64,000 nucleotides of DNA from Pseudoalteromonas sp. MMG007 (GCF_018100985.1 NZ_JAGJEI010000010.1:62001-126000); one strand, 5' to 3'. Counted from the first letter of the stretch, positions 18,496 to 28,388 are shown. The notes: generated by a model not told the origin, from the letters alone. Numbers and translations: made by a program.

Positions 18496-18516
18496 CTTCT
18501 TTCCTACACTCGCAAT

Positions 18517-19221
18517 TTAATTATTAATTTGCGACGCTATAAACTGACTTGGCTGGCGCTTCCATTTATTTAAGTTAGCACTAAATGCCCAAATATCTCT
18601 ATCTAAAACACTGGCAGGTAATAATAAATCATAACCTGTTAACAGTTGAAGGTGCTTAGTTCTATTAGCAAACATAGCTATAAGTCCAGTATAGCTCTTT
18701 CCCTTTAAGGAAATATAATGTGTATCCTCTATCAACCATTCTGACGGGCAATTGCCATTTTTGCAATGCTTTTGAACAACTTGCATAAATAAATTGCGCT
18801 GTTCTATTAATAGTTTGCCTGCAATTCGCGGGGCTATGTTTGATAAAAACTCATCTATATCGTTTACTTTAACGCCAACAGCATTAAGCTCTAAGTAATC
18901 AACTCCATCCTCGACCTTTGGGATCCCACTGTGATGAAAGTTACCCCAAGACATACTCCACTGACCATATTTATGGTGATATGTTAGCTCAGAGTCACTT
19001 AAAACAAGGCTATAATAAGGCTCTTGAGTCTTTAAAAAACCAACAAAAATAGCTGCTATACACAAACTGACTAAAAATATTTCAAGTATGCTAATTTCGA
19101 CCGGCCGCAATAAATTAAACAGCATAATAAAGGCAAGCCCTACTGCGCCTACTATAAGAATTTCTATTGCATATCGGGCGCCCTGAGCACGATATTTAAT
19201 TGCTTTATTAGGTTTAGCCAT
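18517..19221 (-). CDS. DUF2982-like inner-membrane protein
   Basis: This 234-aa protein has two hydrophobic segments near the N-terminus (about residues 20-40 and 48-66), then a soluble domain with SDSELTYHHKYGQWSMSWGNF and a cysteine pair in KHCKNGNCPSEWL. The layout and those blocks resemble the DUF2982 proteins of marine gammaproteobacteria, whose function is unknown. I am only moderately sure of that family. The frame is open to 19248, but MAKPNKA at 19221 is the more natural start. Confidence 0.6.
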   Translation of the reverse strand: MAKPNKAIKYRAQGARYAIEILIVGAVGLAFIMLFNLLRPVEISILEIFLVSLCIAAIFVGFLKTQEPYYSLVLSDSELTYHHKYGQWSMSWGNFHHSGIPKVEDGVDYLELNAVGVKVNDIDEFLSNIAPRIAGKLLIEQRNLFMQVVQKHCKNGNCPSEWLIEDTHYISLKGKSYTGLIAMFANRTKHLQLLTGYDLLLPASVLDRDIWAFSANLNKWKRQPSQFIASQINN

Positions 19222-19458
19222 ATTGATAAAACACCATATAAAATACAAACATAATAACGGCCCAAAGAATGACCTTTCTGGTGGTTAAACAAAAACTACA
19301 AGTGGTTTTAAATTTCATAGATTTACCGTTTTTTCAAAACAAAATAGGAACAGTGAATAAATCTTATTTATTTTTACGCTTAACGCACAAATTTATGAGA
19401 TACATAACCGTCTTTTCCCGGTCTTATTTCGTACAATACTTACAATTCATTTTCAGGT

Positions 19459-20520
19459 ATGAAATCAATGCACTCAAGACAATCAGGCAAAGCTCTCTTT
19501 CCATTTATTATTACTCTACTTTTAATATTTAGCGTTTACTTATATTTACCCGCTAGCCACGGTGAACAGGCCGATTTATCAAAAATGTCAACTCAGGTAA
19601 CAGCGCACACAGTTACCTCTCAAGAAAACGCAGTGATGATAGAAGCTATTGGTAGTGCTCGTGCAAACCAAGCTATTTATATCAAAAGTGCACAAAACGA
19701 CTATGTTACAGATATATACTTTAAAGATGGTGACTTAGTCAGTAAAAGTCAAAAATTAGTACAATTACAAAACCAACAAGAACAACTTGCAGTTAAAGAG
19801 CTTGGTATAAACCTGCGTGAAGAAAAACGCCAATTGGACCGTCTCACAGAACTCTCACGTACGCAATCTACAGCGAAGTCATTATTAGAAGAGCAGCTTT
19901 CTCGTGTTGATGCCACACAAGCACAGCTAGAAAGCGCAAAAACTAAACTAAACGAAATGACAATCACAGCGCCTTTTTCAGGTTTACTAGGTAAACGTGA
20001 AATATCAGTGGGTGCGTATGTAAATAACGATACGATTATTACCACTCTTGATGATATCAGCATCATTAAGGTTGATTTTAAAGTACCAGAAAAATATTTA
20101 TCTCAACTTAACGTAGGTATGAAAGTACTTACTCAAAATGATGCCTACCCGGATCAAACTTTTACGGGAAAAGTAACCCATATTAGCTCGCGTATTGATT
20201 CTGTAACACGCAGCGTTGAAGTTACAGCAAGCTTTGCAAACAAATCAGGTCTGCTTAGACCGGGTATGTTACTTAACACAGCTCTTGAGTTGAGTAGTAA
20301 TCAAGCATTAATGGTACCAGAAAAGGCCGTGATACCACTTCAAGACAAGCATTTTGTATTTCAAATTACTGATGGTGTAGCTAATCGAGTTGAAGTACAT
20401 GTTGCCGGTAGAAACAATGGCTGGGTGGCTATCGACGAAGGCTTAACGGATGGCGAGCAAATTGTTACTGAAGGGCTAATAAAAATTCGCTCTGGTAGTA
20501 AAGTAAGCATAAAGGGGTAA
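19459..20520 (+). CDS. RND efflux periplasmic adaptor subunit (membrane fusion protein)
   Basis: This is the adaptor of a tripartite resistance-nodulation-division pump. The 353-aa protein has an uncleaved N-terminal anchor (about residues 12-30) and no lipobox. It then has the lipoyl/hairpin layout: a half-lipoyl segment (ANQAIYIKSAQNDYV), a coiled-coil hairpin (about 95-160, Gln/Glu-rich), the second half-lipoyl TITAPFSGLLGKREISVGAY, and a beta-barrel domain (RPGMLLNTALEL). The RND pump gene follows after three bases. The outer-membrane channel is not in the window, so a shared TolC is likely. An alternative ATG lies at 19468. Confidence 0.92.
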   Translation: MKSMHSRQSGKALFPFIITLLLIFSVYLYLPASHGEQADLSKMSTQVTAHTVTSQENAVMIEAIGSARANQAIYIKSAQNDYVTDIYFKDGDLVSKSQKLVQLQNQQEQLAVKELGINLREEKRQLDRLTELSRTQSTAKSLLEEQLSRVDATQAQLESAKTKLNEMTITAPFSGLLGKREISVGAYVNNDTIITTLDDISIIKVDFKVPEKYLSQLNVGMKVLTQNDAYPDQTFTGKVTHISSRIDSVTRSVEVTASFANKSGLLRPGMLLNTALELSSNQALMVPEKAVIPLQDKHFVFQITDGVANRVEVHVAGRNNGWVAIDEGLTDGEQIVTEGLIKIRSGSKVSIKG

Positions 20521-20523
20521 TAC

Positions 20524-23500
20524 GTGAAGATTACTGATACAAGCGTTAAACGCCCCGTTTTTGCCATTGTAATTAACTTACTGCTGTTAACTTTTGGCTT
20601 GGTTGCTTTTTCTATGCTGCCACTTCGAGAGTACCCAGATATTGAAACCCCTATTGTAAACATTAGTACTGAATACACAGGTGCTTCCGCTGAAATCGTA
20701 GAAACTAAAATAACGCAAATTATTGAAAACCGTATATCAGGCATTGAAGGTATAAAAAGTATTAATTCATCGAGTCGTAATGGAAGCTCAAACATTACAA
20801 TTGAATTTGATATTAATCGCGACATAGATGCTGCATCTAACGATGTACGTGAGCGTGTTGCGCGCGCACTAGATAGCTTACCTGATCAAGTACGTCCACC
20901 AGAGGTATCTAAGTCAAATAGTGATGAAAGCCCAATTGTATGGTTTGTATTAAATAGTGACTCAATGGACTCATTGCAGCTATCTGATTACGCACAACGA
21001 TTTATTGTTGACCGCTTAGCTGTAGTTGATGGTGTTTCAAATGTACGTATTGGTGGTGAACGTAAATACGCCATGAAAATATGGCTAAATCGCCAAGCTA
21101 TGGCTGCACGCGGCATTACCTCAAGCGACATTGAAGATACGCTACGTACTGAAAACGTTGAACTTCCAGCAGGTGAAATTGAATCGATAGATCGCGACTT
21201 TACCGTGCGTACTGCGCGTAGTTATAAAGATCAACGCGACTTTAAAAATCTTGTAATAAAACGCGGTGAAGAAGGTTACTTAGTACGTTTAGGTGAAGTT
21301 GCTGACGTACAACTAGAAGCTGAAGATGACGAGAGCTTGTTTCGCGGTAATGGTCGCAACATGATTGGCTTAGGCATTGTAAAACAAGCCAAAGCAAATA
21401 CATTAACAGTAGTTGATAATGCGCGCAGCGAGCTTGAAAAAATAAAGCGTAATTTACCCGAAGGTACAACTATTCAGGACAGCTACGACTCGTCTGTATT
21501 TATTAAAGAATCAATTAGTGAAGTTTACAGCACACTAGCTATATCTATGGGGCTAGTTGTACTGGTTATATTTTTGTTTTTAGGCAATATAAGAGCAACA
21601 CTTATTCCGGCGGTAACTGTACCTGTTGCACTAGTTGGTAGTTTTATGTTTTTACTTGCGATGGGTTATTCAATCAACCTACTAACCCTACTTGCATTAG
21701 TATTGGCAATTGGTTTAGTGGTAGATGACGCCATCGTAATGCTTGAAAACATTCACCGTCGTATCGAACTTGGCGAACCACCATTGTTGGCTGCATTTAG
21801 AGGTGCGCGTGAAGTAGGTTTTGCAATTATAGCAACCACGTTAGTACTTATATCGGTGTTTGTGCCACTGGTATTTATGGATGGCCGTATAGGTGCTTTA
21901 TTTACAGAGTTTGCGATGGCGGTAAGTGCAGCAGTGTTTTTCTCAAGTGTGACCGCGTTAACCCTTGCCCCAGCCCTTTGCTCTAAAGTACTTAAAGTAT
22001 CTGACAAACCAAATAAATTTAACTTATGGGTGGACCGTCAGTTTACAAAAATAGAGGCTAGCTATCGCAAATCGTTATCTACCAATATAACCCGTAAATG
22101 GGGCTTAATGGTAAGCCTATTATTAGCAGGCTTTGTAAGTTACTCGTTATTTTTACAAGTTCCTTCTGAGCTTACACCTAAAGAAGACCGTGGAACTTTC
22201 TTTGTACTTATGAATGGTCCAGAGGGTGCAAGCTACGAAAACAATGCCGCTAACATGGCAAAAATTGAAGAACGCTTAATGCCCTATTCTGAAGCAGGTG
22301 AACTAAGCCGTGTACTTGTTCGAGTACCCGGTTTTGGTAGCAGCGGTGGTGTCGCAATTGTTGGTATGGCTGATTGGGATAAACGCAAACGCTCTACCTG
22401 GGAAGTAATGGATGAAATAAGCGGTAAAATGCAAGAAGTTACCGATGTACGCGCATTTGCCATTATGCGACGTGGTATTGGCGGCAGAGGTATATCTCAG
22501 CCAATTGAATTTGTATTACAAGGCAATGACTACGACCAACTTGCTGATTGGCGTGACCGTATTATTAAACGTGCAGAACAAAACCCTGGATTACTAAAAC
22601 TCGATCACGATTATAAAGAAACATTTCCACAGTTTTTAGTCAGTATTGATAAAAATAAGGCGGCTGATTTAGGCGTGTCTGTATCAGATGTAGGCACAAC
22701 CCTTGAAACGATGCTCGGTCAGCGTCGTGTTACCACCTTTATTGACCGTGGTGAAGAATACGATGTAATCTTAAAGGGTACTAAAGAAGACTTTACGAAT
22801 CCTACAGACATCTCAAATATTTATCTGAAATCGCGAAGCGACGAGCTCGTGCCATTAGATAGCCTGATTAGTTTAAAAGAAGAAGCAACTGCATCGCGTT
22901 TGAACCGCTATAACCGTATGCGTGCTATTACATTGAGCGCTAATTTAGCTGAAGGCTACACATTAGAGGAAGCACTTAGTTTTTTAAATGAAGTTGCTGC
23001 GCAGGAAAATGATATTGATGGCGCAATAGATTATAAAGGCGAATCCCAGCTTTATTACGAAGGTGCATCCGCGATGACCTACGTATTTATACTTGCACTA
23101 ACAGTGACCTTTTTGGTACTTGCTGCGCAATTTGAAAGCTTTATGCACCCGTTTGTGATTATGCTAACTGTACCGCTTGGCTTAATGGGTGCGATGTTTG
23201 GCTTATGGTCTACAGGGCTTACACTGAATATTTACAGCCAAATTGGTATTGTAATGCTCATAGGCTTAAGCGCTAAAAACGGTATTTTAATAGTCGAGTT
23301 TACTAACCAACTGCGTGATAAAGGCGTTGAATTTAGCGAAGCTATTTTGCAAGCAGCAACTCAGCGCTTACGCCCTATTATTATGACCTCGCTAACCACG
23401 GTTATGAGTTCAGTACCTTTAGTACTTGCCTCAGGTCCTGGTGCTGAAAGCCGAATGGTAATTGGTGTTGTTGTATTTACCGGCGTTATAGTATCAACGC

Positions 23501-23622
23501 TATTAACGCTTTTCGTAGTGCCAGCTGCATATTATGCATTAGCACGTAACACACAATCGCCTGAGTTTTTACAACAAAAACTTGATAAACAAGCACAAGC
23601 TAAACCTTTAGAAGAGATCTAA
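20524..23622 (+). CDS. RND efflux pump permease, AcrB/HAE1 type
   Basis: This is a proton-driven multidrug-type exporter of the inner membrane, 1032 aa. The family's proton-relay residues are visible: the paired aspartates in GLVVDDAIVMLENI (about residues 398-411) and the lysine in IGLSAKNGILIVEF (about 920). Twelve membrane segments and two large periplasmic loops are in the usual order. It starts with GTG six bases after AGGGG and is coupled to the adaptor gene. The substrate cannot be told from sequence. A strong inverted repeat follows. Confidence 0.95.
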   Translation: MKITDTSVKRPVFAIVINLLLLTFGLVAFSMLPLREYPDIETPIVNISTEYTGASAEIVETKITQIIENRISGIEGIKSINSSSRNGSSNITIEFDINRDIDAASNDVRERVARALDSLPDQVRPPEVSKSNSDESPIVWFVLNSDSMDSLQLSDYAQRFIVDRLAVVDGVSNVRIGGERKYAMKIWLNRQAMAARGITSSDIEDTLRTENVELPAGEIESIDRDFTVRTARSYKDQRDFKNLVIKRGEEGYLVRLGEVADVQLEAEDDESLFRGNGRNMIGLGIVKQAKANTLTVVDNARSELEKIKRNLPEGTTIQDSYDSSVFIKESISEVYSTLAISMGLVVLVIFLFLGNIRATLIPAVTVPVALVGSFMFLLAMGYSINLLTLLALVLAIGLVVDDAIVMLENIHRRIELGEPPLLAAFRGAREVGFAIIATTLVLISVFVPLVFMDGRIGALFTEFAMAVSAAVFFSSVTALTLAPALCSKVLKVSDKPNKFNLWVDRQFTKIEASYRKSLSTNITRKWGLMVSLLLAGFVSYSLFLQVPSELTPKEDRGTFFVLMNGPEGASYENNAANMAKIEERLMPYSEAGELSRVLVRVPGFGSSGGVAIVGMADWDKRKRSTWEVMDEISGKMQEVTDVRAFAIMRRGIGGRGISQPIEFVLQGNDYDQLADWRDRIIKRAEQNPGLLKLDHDYKETFPQFLVSIDKNKAADLGVSVSDVGTTLETMLGQRRVTTFIDRGEEYDVILKGTKEDFTNPTDISNIYLKSRSDELVPLDSLISLKEEATASRLNRYNRMRAITLSANLAEGYTLEEALSFLNEVAAQENDIDGAIDYKGESQLYYEGASAMTYVFILALTVTFLVLAAQFESFMHPFVIMLTVPLGLMGAMFGLWSTGLTLNIYSQIGIVMLIGLSAKNGILIVEFTNQLRDKGVEFSEAILQAATQRLRPIIMTSLTTVMSSVPLVLASGPGAESRMVIGVVVFTGVIVSTLLTLFVVPAAYYALARNTQSPEFLQQKLDKQAQAKPLEEI

Positions 23623-23632
23623 CCACTTAATT

Positions 23633-23665
23633 GCGCCGTAACCTTGTTGTTACGGCGCATTCATT
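23633..23665 (+). terminator. Inverted repeat after the RND operon
   Basis: GCGCCGTAAC-CTTGTT-GTTACGGCGC is a perfect 10-bp stem 10 bases after the pump stop codon. The T tract behind it is weak (ATTCATTTT). Confidence 0.75.
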
Positions 23666-23707
23666 TTATGCTCGCCTTTAAACTCCATACACATTTAGGA
23701 ATAATTT

Positions 23708-24244
23708 ATGAGCTCAGCAAAGCAAGTAGCAACATTTGGTGGCGGCTGTTTTTGGTGTATAGATGCTGCATTTAGACGTGTAAATGGCGTATTAAGCGTA
23801 AGCTCTGGGTACACTGGCGGCGAAACAAACACGCCAACTTACCAATCAGTTTGTACAGGTACTACCGGGCATGCAGAAGTTGTTAAGATTGAATTTGACA
23901 GCGCTATAGTGAGCTTTGAAACACTTTTAGCAATGTTTTTTACCTTGCATGATGCAACGCAATTAAATCGCCAAGGTAACGATATAGGCACCCAATACAG
24001 AAGCGTTGTTTATTACCATAGCGACGCACAGTTAAAGCAAACCAATAATATGATAGCCCAGCTACAAGACCATGTTAGCAAGCCAATAGTGACAGAGGTT
24101 AGCCCAGCTACAACGTATTACCCCGCAGAGCATTATCATCAAGATTACTACAACGAAAACCCACAGCAGGGTTACTGTAGTATCTTAATTGCGCCTAAAT
24201 TACACAAGTTTGAAACTGTATTTAAAGAATTTTTAACTGACTAG
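23708..24244 (+). CDS. msrA: Peptide-methionine (S)-S-oxide reductase
   Basis: MsrA repairs oxidised methionine in proteins (S epimer), with electrons from thioredoxin. The 178-aa protein has the signature TFGGGCFWCIDAAFRRVNGV, with the catalytic cysteine at residue 14, plus the conserved YQSVCTGTTGHAEVVKI and AEHYHQDYYNENP blocks. There is no signal peptide, so it is cytoplasmic. AGGA precedes the ATG by the normal distance. It is monocistronic, between the RND inverted repeat and a bidirectional terminator. Confidence 0.96.
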   Translation: MSSAKQVATFGGGCFWCIDAAFRRVNGVLSVSSGYTGGETNTPTYQSVCTGTTGHAEVVKIEFDSAIVSFETLLAMFFTLHDATQLNRQGNDIGTQYRSVVYYHSDAQLKQTNNMIAQLQDHVSKPIVTEVSPATTYYPAEHYHQDYYNENPQQGYCSILIAPKLHKFETVFKEFLTD

Positions 24245-24276
24245 CTAATTTGAGTAGTTAAACTTGGCTACACAGC

Positions 24277-24303
24277 AAAAAGCCCGATATAAATCGGGCT
24301 TTC
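24277..24303. terminator. Bidirectional terminator between msrA and btuB
   Basis: AGCCCGAT-ATAA-ATCGGGCT is an 8-bp stem between convergent genes, with an A5 run on the left serving the minus strand. Confidence 0.85.
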
Positions 24304-24321
24304 GTATATTAAAAAACGCCA

Positions 24322-26151
24322 TTAAAACTGATAGCTAGCACCAGCAAAAAAGCGACGTTCAGGCGTGTTGTAGTAATACACTTCACCTGTTGTGAAATCG
24401 GTGTTTGAATCAACTGCGTTGTACTCTTTATCAAATAAATTTTCTACACGAAGTGATACTTCAATGTGCTCATTTACTTGGTAATTACCCGCTAAGTTCC
24501 AAAGTGTGTAAGAACCTAAACGTGTCACAGCGCCTTGGCGGTCACTACGGTATTGCATATCTAGTGTTGCATCAAATGCACCAAACTGTTTTGCTACTTC
24601 CCAATTGAATGTACGTTTAGCAACGTTACGTAATTCTGCGCCTGTTTCTTTGTTTTCTGCACTTAAGTAAGCAAAGTTAATATTGCTATCAAACCCATAA
24701 AACTGCTGAGAAAGGCTAAACTCAACCCCTTCATAGCGTGCTTCGTTTAAGTTAATAGGAAAGAAATTAGTGTCTAAAGAAATTTTATCCTCAATATCAT
24801 TTCTAAAAATAGCAACGTCAACACTTGCTACATCAAAATCTACATTTAATCCGATCTCTCGATTTAATGATTTTTCAGGCTCTAAATCAGGGTTAGATGA
24901 AGGTGGAAAACCTGGAAAGGCTGGAAAATATAAATCGTTAAAGGTAGGCGCTTTAAAACCAGTACTTTGACTTATTCTAAAGGTTGCATCTTCAGATAAG
25001 TGATATCCGGCTGCCACAGTGTAAGTCGTTTCGTCACCAAATTGCTCATCATCATCTTGGCGTACAGTTAAATTAGCTAACACTTTCTCAGCGTTGTAAT
25101 ATGCACCAATAAATACAGCTAACACATCACGTTCTTGTACATCATATTGTGTTGAACTGTGGCTTACATCATCATTATACCAGTTAACACCGCCACTAAT
25201 ATTAAGTACTTCTGATAAATTATACTGACCGTTATAATCCAATTGCACACGCTTAGTTATAAAATCATTTTCGCCATATGCTGAAATATCGTGTGAATCA
25301 TCTGTTGAAATAGCAATATCAATACTGTGTGATTGACTAATGTAGTTTTTATTCCAACCAGCAGAAAGCTGATAATTTTTAAAATCACTAGTTTCCACAG
25401 TACTCGTTGCAGGGCTAAAGCGGCTATCGTAATCTGCGTAACCTTCGCTGTATTGACCAAGCAACTTAAAGTCGCCGTAATGCGCGTCGGCGTAATTTAC
25501 TTTAAAACCAAGGTTTTTATTTTCATAGCCATCGTCATCGGGCGCTACACCTTGTAATGCATCAAAGCCATCTGTTTTTTCAAAACCTGCATTAAAAGCG
25601 GTGGTCACATCAGCCGATTTAACAGAACCCGCAACTTGATAGTTTTGGTATGCGTCTGAGCCAAAAGTAGCATCTAAAGATAAATTATCAGCTTCTCGCG
25701 TAATTATATTAATAACACCCGCTAGTGCGTCTGAGCCATAAACAGCAGCACGTGAGCCTTTAATAATTTCGATACGCTCAATGCTATTTAAAGGAACGTT
25801 ACTTAGTGCTTTTTGGCCAAGTGTTGCAGAGCCTGTTCTTACACCATCAATTAAAATTAACGTATCACCAGAACCTGTACCACGTAAAGATACACCCGTG
25901 TTTTGGCCAAAACCACCATTAGGGTTAATCTGAAAACCAACCTGTTTGCTTAACAGTGTTGGTAAGTCGCGTATGTTGCTTGCATCTATTTCAGCACGAT
26001 CAATAACATTTACGCTTGCTAAAACATCATTGATTGATTGCTCAAATTTATTGGCGGTAACGGTAATTTTTTCAATTGAATTATCTGCAGCAGACACAGA
26101 AAATGACAGCGCAGCAGTAATAGCAAGGCCCAAAGTAGTTTTATTTAGCAT
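24322..26151 (-). CDS. btuB: TonB-dependent vitamin B12 receptor, BtuB-like
   Basis: This is an outer-membrane TonB-gated transporter of 609 aa. A signal peptide (about residues 1-21, ending FSVSAA) precedes a TonB-box region (EKITVTANKFEQ). The plug domain has LILIDGVRTGSA and SRAAVYGSDALAGVINIIT, both typical of BtuB, followed by the 22-strand barrel ending in Tyr-Gln-Phe. The cobalamin riboswitch directly upstream supports B12 or another corrinoid as substrate. The ATG at 26151 follows AGGGA and starts the signal peptide; the frame to 26178 is not used. No periplasmic or inner-membrane B12 transport genes are nearby. Confidence 0.93.
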   Translation of the reverse strand: MLNKTTLGLAITAALSFSVSAADNSIEKITVTANKFEQSINDVLASVNVIDRAEIDASNIRDLPTLLSKQVGFQINPNGGFGQNTGVSLRGTGSGDTLILIDGVRTGSATLGQKALSNVPLNSIERIEIIKGSRAAVYGSDALAGVINIITREADNLSLDATFGSDAYQNYQVAGSVKSADVTTAFNAGFEKTDGFDALQGVAPDDDGYENKNLGFKVNYADAHYGDFKLLGQYSEGYADYDSRFSPATSTVETSDFKNYQLSAGWNKNYISQSHSIDIAISTDDSHDISAYGENDFITKRVQLDYNGQYNLSEVLNISGGVNWYNDDVSHSSTQYDVQERDVLAVFIGAYYNAEKVLANLTVRQDDDEQFGDETTYTVAAGYHLSEDATFRISQSTGFKAPTFNDLYFPAFPGFPPSSNPDLEPEKSLNREIGLNVDFDVASVDVAIFRNDIEDKISLDTNFFPINLNEARYEGVEFSLSQQFYGFDSNINFAYLSAENKETGAELRNVAKRTFNWEVAKQFGAFDATLDMQYRSDRQGAVTRLGSYTLWNLAGNYQVNEHIEVSLRVENLFDKEYNAVDSNTDFTTGEVYYYNTPERRFFAGASYQF

Positions 26152-26161
26152 GATGTTCCCT

Positions 26162-26182
26162 ATCTTTGCCCACCGCAAAGAT
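26162..26182 (-). promoter_or_regulatory. Expression-platform hairpin of the B12 riboswitch
   Basis: ATCTTTGC-CCACC-GCAAAGAT forms a perfect 8-bp stem that abuts the AGGGA ribosome site of btuB at 26156-26161. There is no T tract, so translational control is more likely than termination. Confidence 0.6.
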
Positions 26183-26199
26183 TTAAGTAATTAAGATTA

Positions 26200-26372
26200 C
26201 TTTAAGGCCGGTCTCCGGACTCAGTAAACACCTTTAAAAAGTGTAAGTACTTTACCGTTGCGGGGGCAGTGTTGGGATTGTTTTTGTCATAAATACGCAC
26301 CAACTTCCCGATTATCTTGCTGTTAGTTTCAATACCTTAAAACCAATGCATAAGCACTAAGCAAGCACCTTA
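26200..26372 (-). ncRNA. Cobalamin (adenosylcobalamin) riboswitch
   Basis: On the minus strand the conserved elements appear in order: AGGTGC at about 26365-26370, GGGAAGTTGGTGCG at about 26297-26310, the B12-box region ACTGCCCCCGCAACGG at about 26256-26271, and GTCCGGAGACCGGCC at 26206-26220. This is the standard cobalamin riboswitch core. It lies between the promoter region and the btuB-like gene, where bound cobalamin would turn off receptor synthesis. Confidence 0.93.
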
Positions 26373-26442
26373 AAAATATGCCGCTATTGTGAGCATTTTG
26401 TTTACAAATGTCAACGGACGTCTATATAGCTAAAAACAATTA

Positions 26443-27231
26443 TTATTGAGAGGTATTAATACTAGAGGATACAGAATATTTATTTAGTAACTCAATAATG
26501 CGGGGCTTTGTAGCTGCTGAATTAAGTATTGAATCTATTTTAGATGCAGATATTTTGCTTTGCTTGCGACTTACTAAAAAATGAGTGTCAAACACGGCGT
26601 CGGGTGTTTCGCTTTTATATAACAAACTCATATCGAAGATTTTTTTATTTTTAAAATATTGATAAGCAATATTATTTAAAACACCGACATCTGATCGCTG
26701 CAATAACAGCATTTTTACTACATTGAATTCATCGACTGTGAGGCTAGCATTATGCTCTTGGCTTAAGTAATATGCATCGGTATTGTACTTTGCAAAATGA
26801 TACGAATAGCCTAATACACCCGCTTTAGATAATGACTGTAAATCATCAAAGTAGCTTTGATCTTTTGCGTTTTTTTTAAGTGCATATAATTCATTTTTAG
26901 TAATGACATAAAACTTGCTTTGAGTAATACCCTCTCGAGCCTCTGGCGGAAGCCATTGCAGTGCCATTAAAAATAAAACATCAAATTTACTTTGTTCAAC
27001 TGACTTGCTTAACCTCTTTACAGGTAATGACGTGAGTATAAAGTTGTAATCATTTTGCGTGCTATTTAATATTTTAATAAACTCTGGCGCCAGACCTTGC
27101 TGTTTTTCAGCATTAATAATGATAGGAAAGTAGCCATCTTCAACTAATACGTTTACATCAATTGCTTTACTTAGGCTCGAATTGCTAAAAAGTACAAAAA
27201 CAATAAATAAGAAAAATTTGTAACAATTCAT
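26443..27231 (-). CDS. Periplasmic solute-binding-like protein (SBP_bac_3 type)
   Basis: This 262-aa exported protein has a signal peptide (about residues 1-21, ending NSSLSKA). The fold pattern fits family 3 extracellular solute-binding proteins, in the variant common in Alteromonadales without an attached ABC transporter: the EDGYFPIIIN start, GLAPEFIKIL, a FDVLFLMALQ segment, and ALKKN and GVLGYSYHFAKYN hinge regions. No permease or ATPase is adjacent, so transport is doubtful and a sensing role is possible. The ATG at 27231 is preferred over an in-frame TTG at 27243. The AT-rich codon use resembles that of the neighbours. Confidence 0.72.
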   Translation of the reverse strand: MNCYKFFLFIVFVLFSNSSLSKAIDVNVLVEDGYFPIIINAEKQQGLAPEFIKILNSTQNDYNFILTSLPVKRLSKSVEQSKFDVLFLMALQWLPPEAREGITQSKFYVITKNELYALKKNAKDQSYFDDLQSLSKAGVLGYSYHFAKYNTDAYYLSQEHNASLTVDEFNVVKMLLLQRSDVGVLNNIAYQYFKNKKIFDMSLLYKSETPDAVFDTHFLVSRKQSKISASKIDSILNSAATKPRIIELLNKYSVSSSINTSQ

Positions 27232-27335
27232 CAATACATCCAAACCAAAACATTAATAATACTAATAAGTATAGTCACTTAATTGTTTATAACAGTAGGT
27301 TTTTAAGGGCTTTAGAGAAATTTTAAAAGTTTGTT

Positions 27336-27364
27336 TAACCTGAGCTTATATTTAGCTCAGGTTA
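27336..27364 (-). terminator. Inverted repeat after yajQ
   Basis: TAACCTGAGCT-TATATTT-AGCTCAGGTTA is a perfect 11-bp stem 37 bases beyond the yajQ stop. The T-rich stretch that follows on the minus strand is interrupted. Confidence 0.65.
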
Positions 27365-27400
27365 GAAAGGATTTATTTATAACAAAAACGTTTTAAATAA

Positions 27401-27883
27401 TTAGTCACGGAAGTTTTTAAACTGAAAAGGCTGACCTAAATCAGCAGTACGCACTACTTGCATAGCTGCTTGTAAATCGTCGCGCTTTTTACCTGTTACA
27501 CGTACTTCTTCACCTTGAATTGCAGCTTGTACTTTTACTTTAGAATCTTTAATGGCTTTAACTACTTTTTTTGCCATGTCTTTTTCAATACCTTGCTTTA
27601 GGGCAACGTTACGAAAAACATTCTTACCCGCACGTGTAATATCTTGAAGCTCTAAGCTCGCTACATCCATGCCACGTTTAGATATTTTACCGGCTAAAAT
27701 ATCAAACAATTGCATAACTTGTGAATCAGCTTCTGCTTTTAGTTTGATTGTTTTGTCATTTAGCTCTATTGATGCGTCTACGCCTCTAAAATCAAAACGC
27801 GTTTCTAGCTCTCGATTGGCATTGTCAACCGCATTTTTTGCTTCGTTCATTTCTACTTCAGATACAATATCAAATGAAGGCAT
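27401..27883 (-). CDS. yajQ: YajQ family nucleotide/c-di-GMP-binding protein
   Basis: This 160-aa protein matches YajQ along its length: [10 protein letters not shown] at the start, LETRFDFRG, and [16 protein letters not shown] near the end. The family has two ferredoxin-like (RRM-like) domains and binds nucleic acids or nucleotides. In Xanthomonas a YajQ member binds cyclic di-GMP and co-regulates transcription. Whether this orthologue does so is not visible. It stands alone, divergent from the VanZ-like gene. Confidence 0.95.
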   Translation of the reverse strand: MPSFDIVSEVEMNEAKNAVDNANRELETRFDFRGVDASIELNDKTIKLKAEADSQVMQLFDILAGKISKRGMDVASLELQDITRAGKNVFRNVALKQGIEKDMAKKVVKAIKDSKVKVQAAIQGEEVRVTGKKRDDLQAAMQVVRTADLGQPFQFKNFRD

Positions 27884-28034
27884 TGATTTCTCCTAACTAT
27901 TTAATCTTAATTTAATGCGGCAATTATAACGCTAAAATTATAAATCTTTACATTTTTCTGCGTGTTGTTCAGGTGCGATACTAATTTAGTTTGATATACT
28001 GGCGATTCTTTTTTAAGCGATTTTAGGATCTGTC

Positions 28035-28388
28035 GTGACAAGGCGTGTTTATCAAGCAATTTTTCTAATCAGCATAGTGGCTTTTACTTTTTTATTTGCA
28101 AAGGAAGTAAAAGGGGGAGTAGTTAATTTATTTCCACATGTTGATAAAGTCGCCCACTTCGGGATTTTTTTCGTTTTAGCGATCATTATGGATAAAGCGT
28201 TTAAACTGCCTTTATACGTCCAAATAATGCTATTGGCGGGTTATGGTGCTTCTATAGAAATTATGCAAGATGCCCTTCCCTACAGGCAAGCATCACTGGG
28301 AGATTTTTTAGCTGACTTCGCTGGTGCCGCTAGCTACTTTTTAATTCGTATTATTTTTACCCCTCGAAAAAAGAATCCTTATGGCTAA
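28035..28388 (+). CDS. VanZ-like membrane protein
   Basis: This 117-aa protein has three to four membrane segments and the VanZ-family block HVDKVAHFGIFFVLA (about residues 35-49), followed by YRQASLGDFLADFAGA. VanZ confers low-level teicoplanin resistance in enterococci, but the chromosomal VanZ-like proteins of proteobacteria have no known role. It starts with GTG after AGGA, and its stop overlaps the start of panE by 8 bases, which indicates co-translation. Confidence 0.85.
   Translation: MTRRVYQAIFLISIVAFTFLFAKEVKGGVVNLFPHVDKVAHFGIFFVLAIIMDKAFKLPLYVQIMLLAGYGASIEIMQDALPYRQASLGDFLADFAGAASYFLIRIIFTPRKKNPYG

Noticed and set aside
19269..19532. 87-aa plus-strand ORF upstream of the RND adaptor
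   Set aside because: It overlaps the adaptor start in another frame, lacks a ribosome site and is in AT-rich leader sequence.
25257..25557. Several short ORFs inside btuB on both strands
   Set aside because: They are frame shadows of the receptor gene, without ribosome sites.
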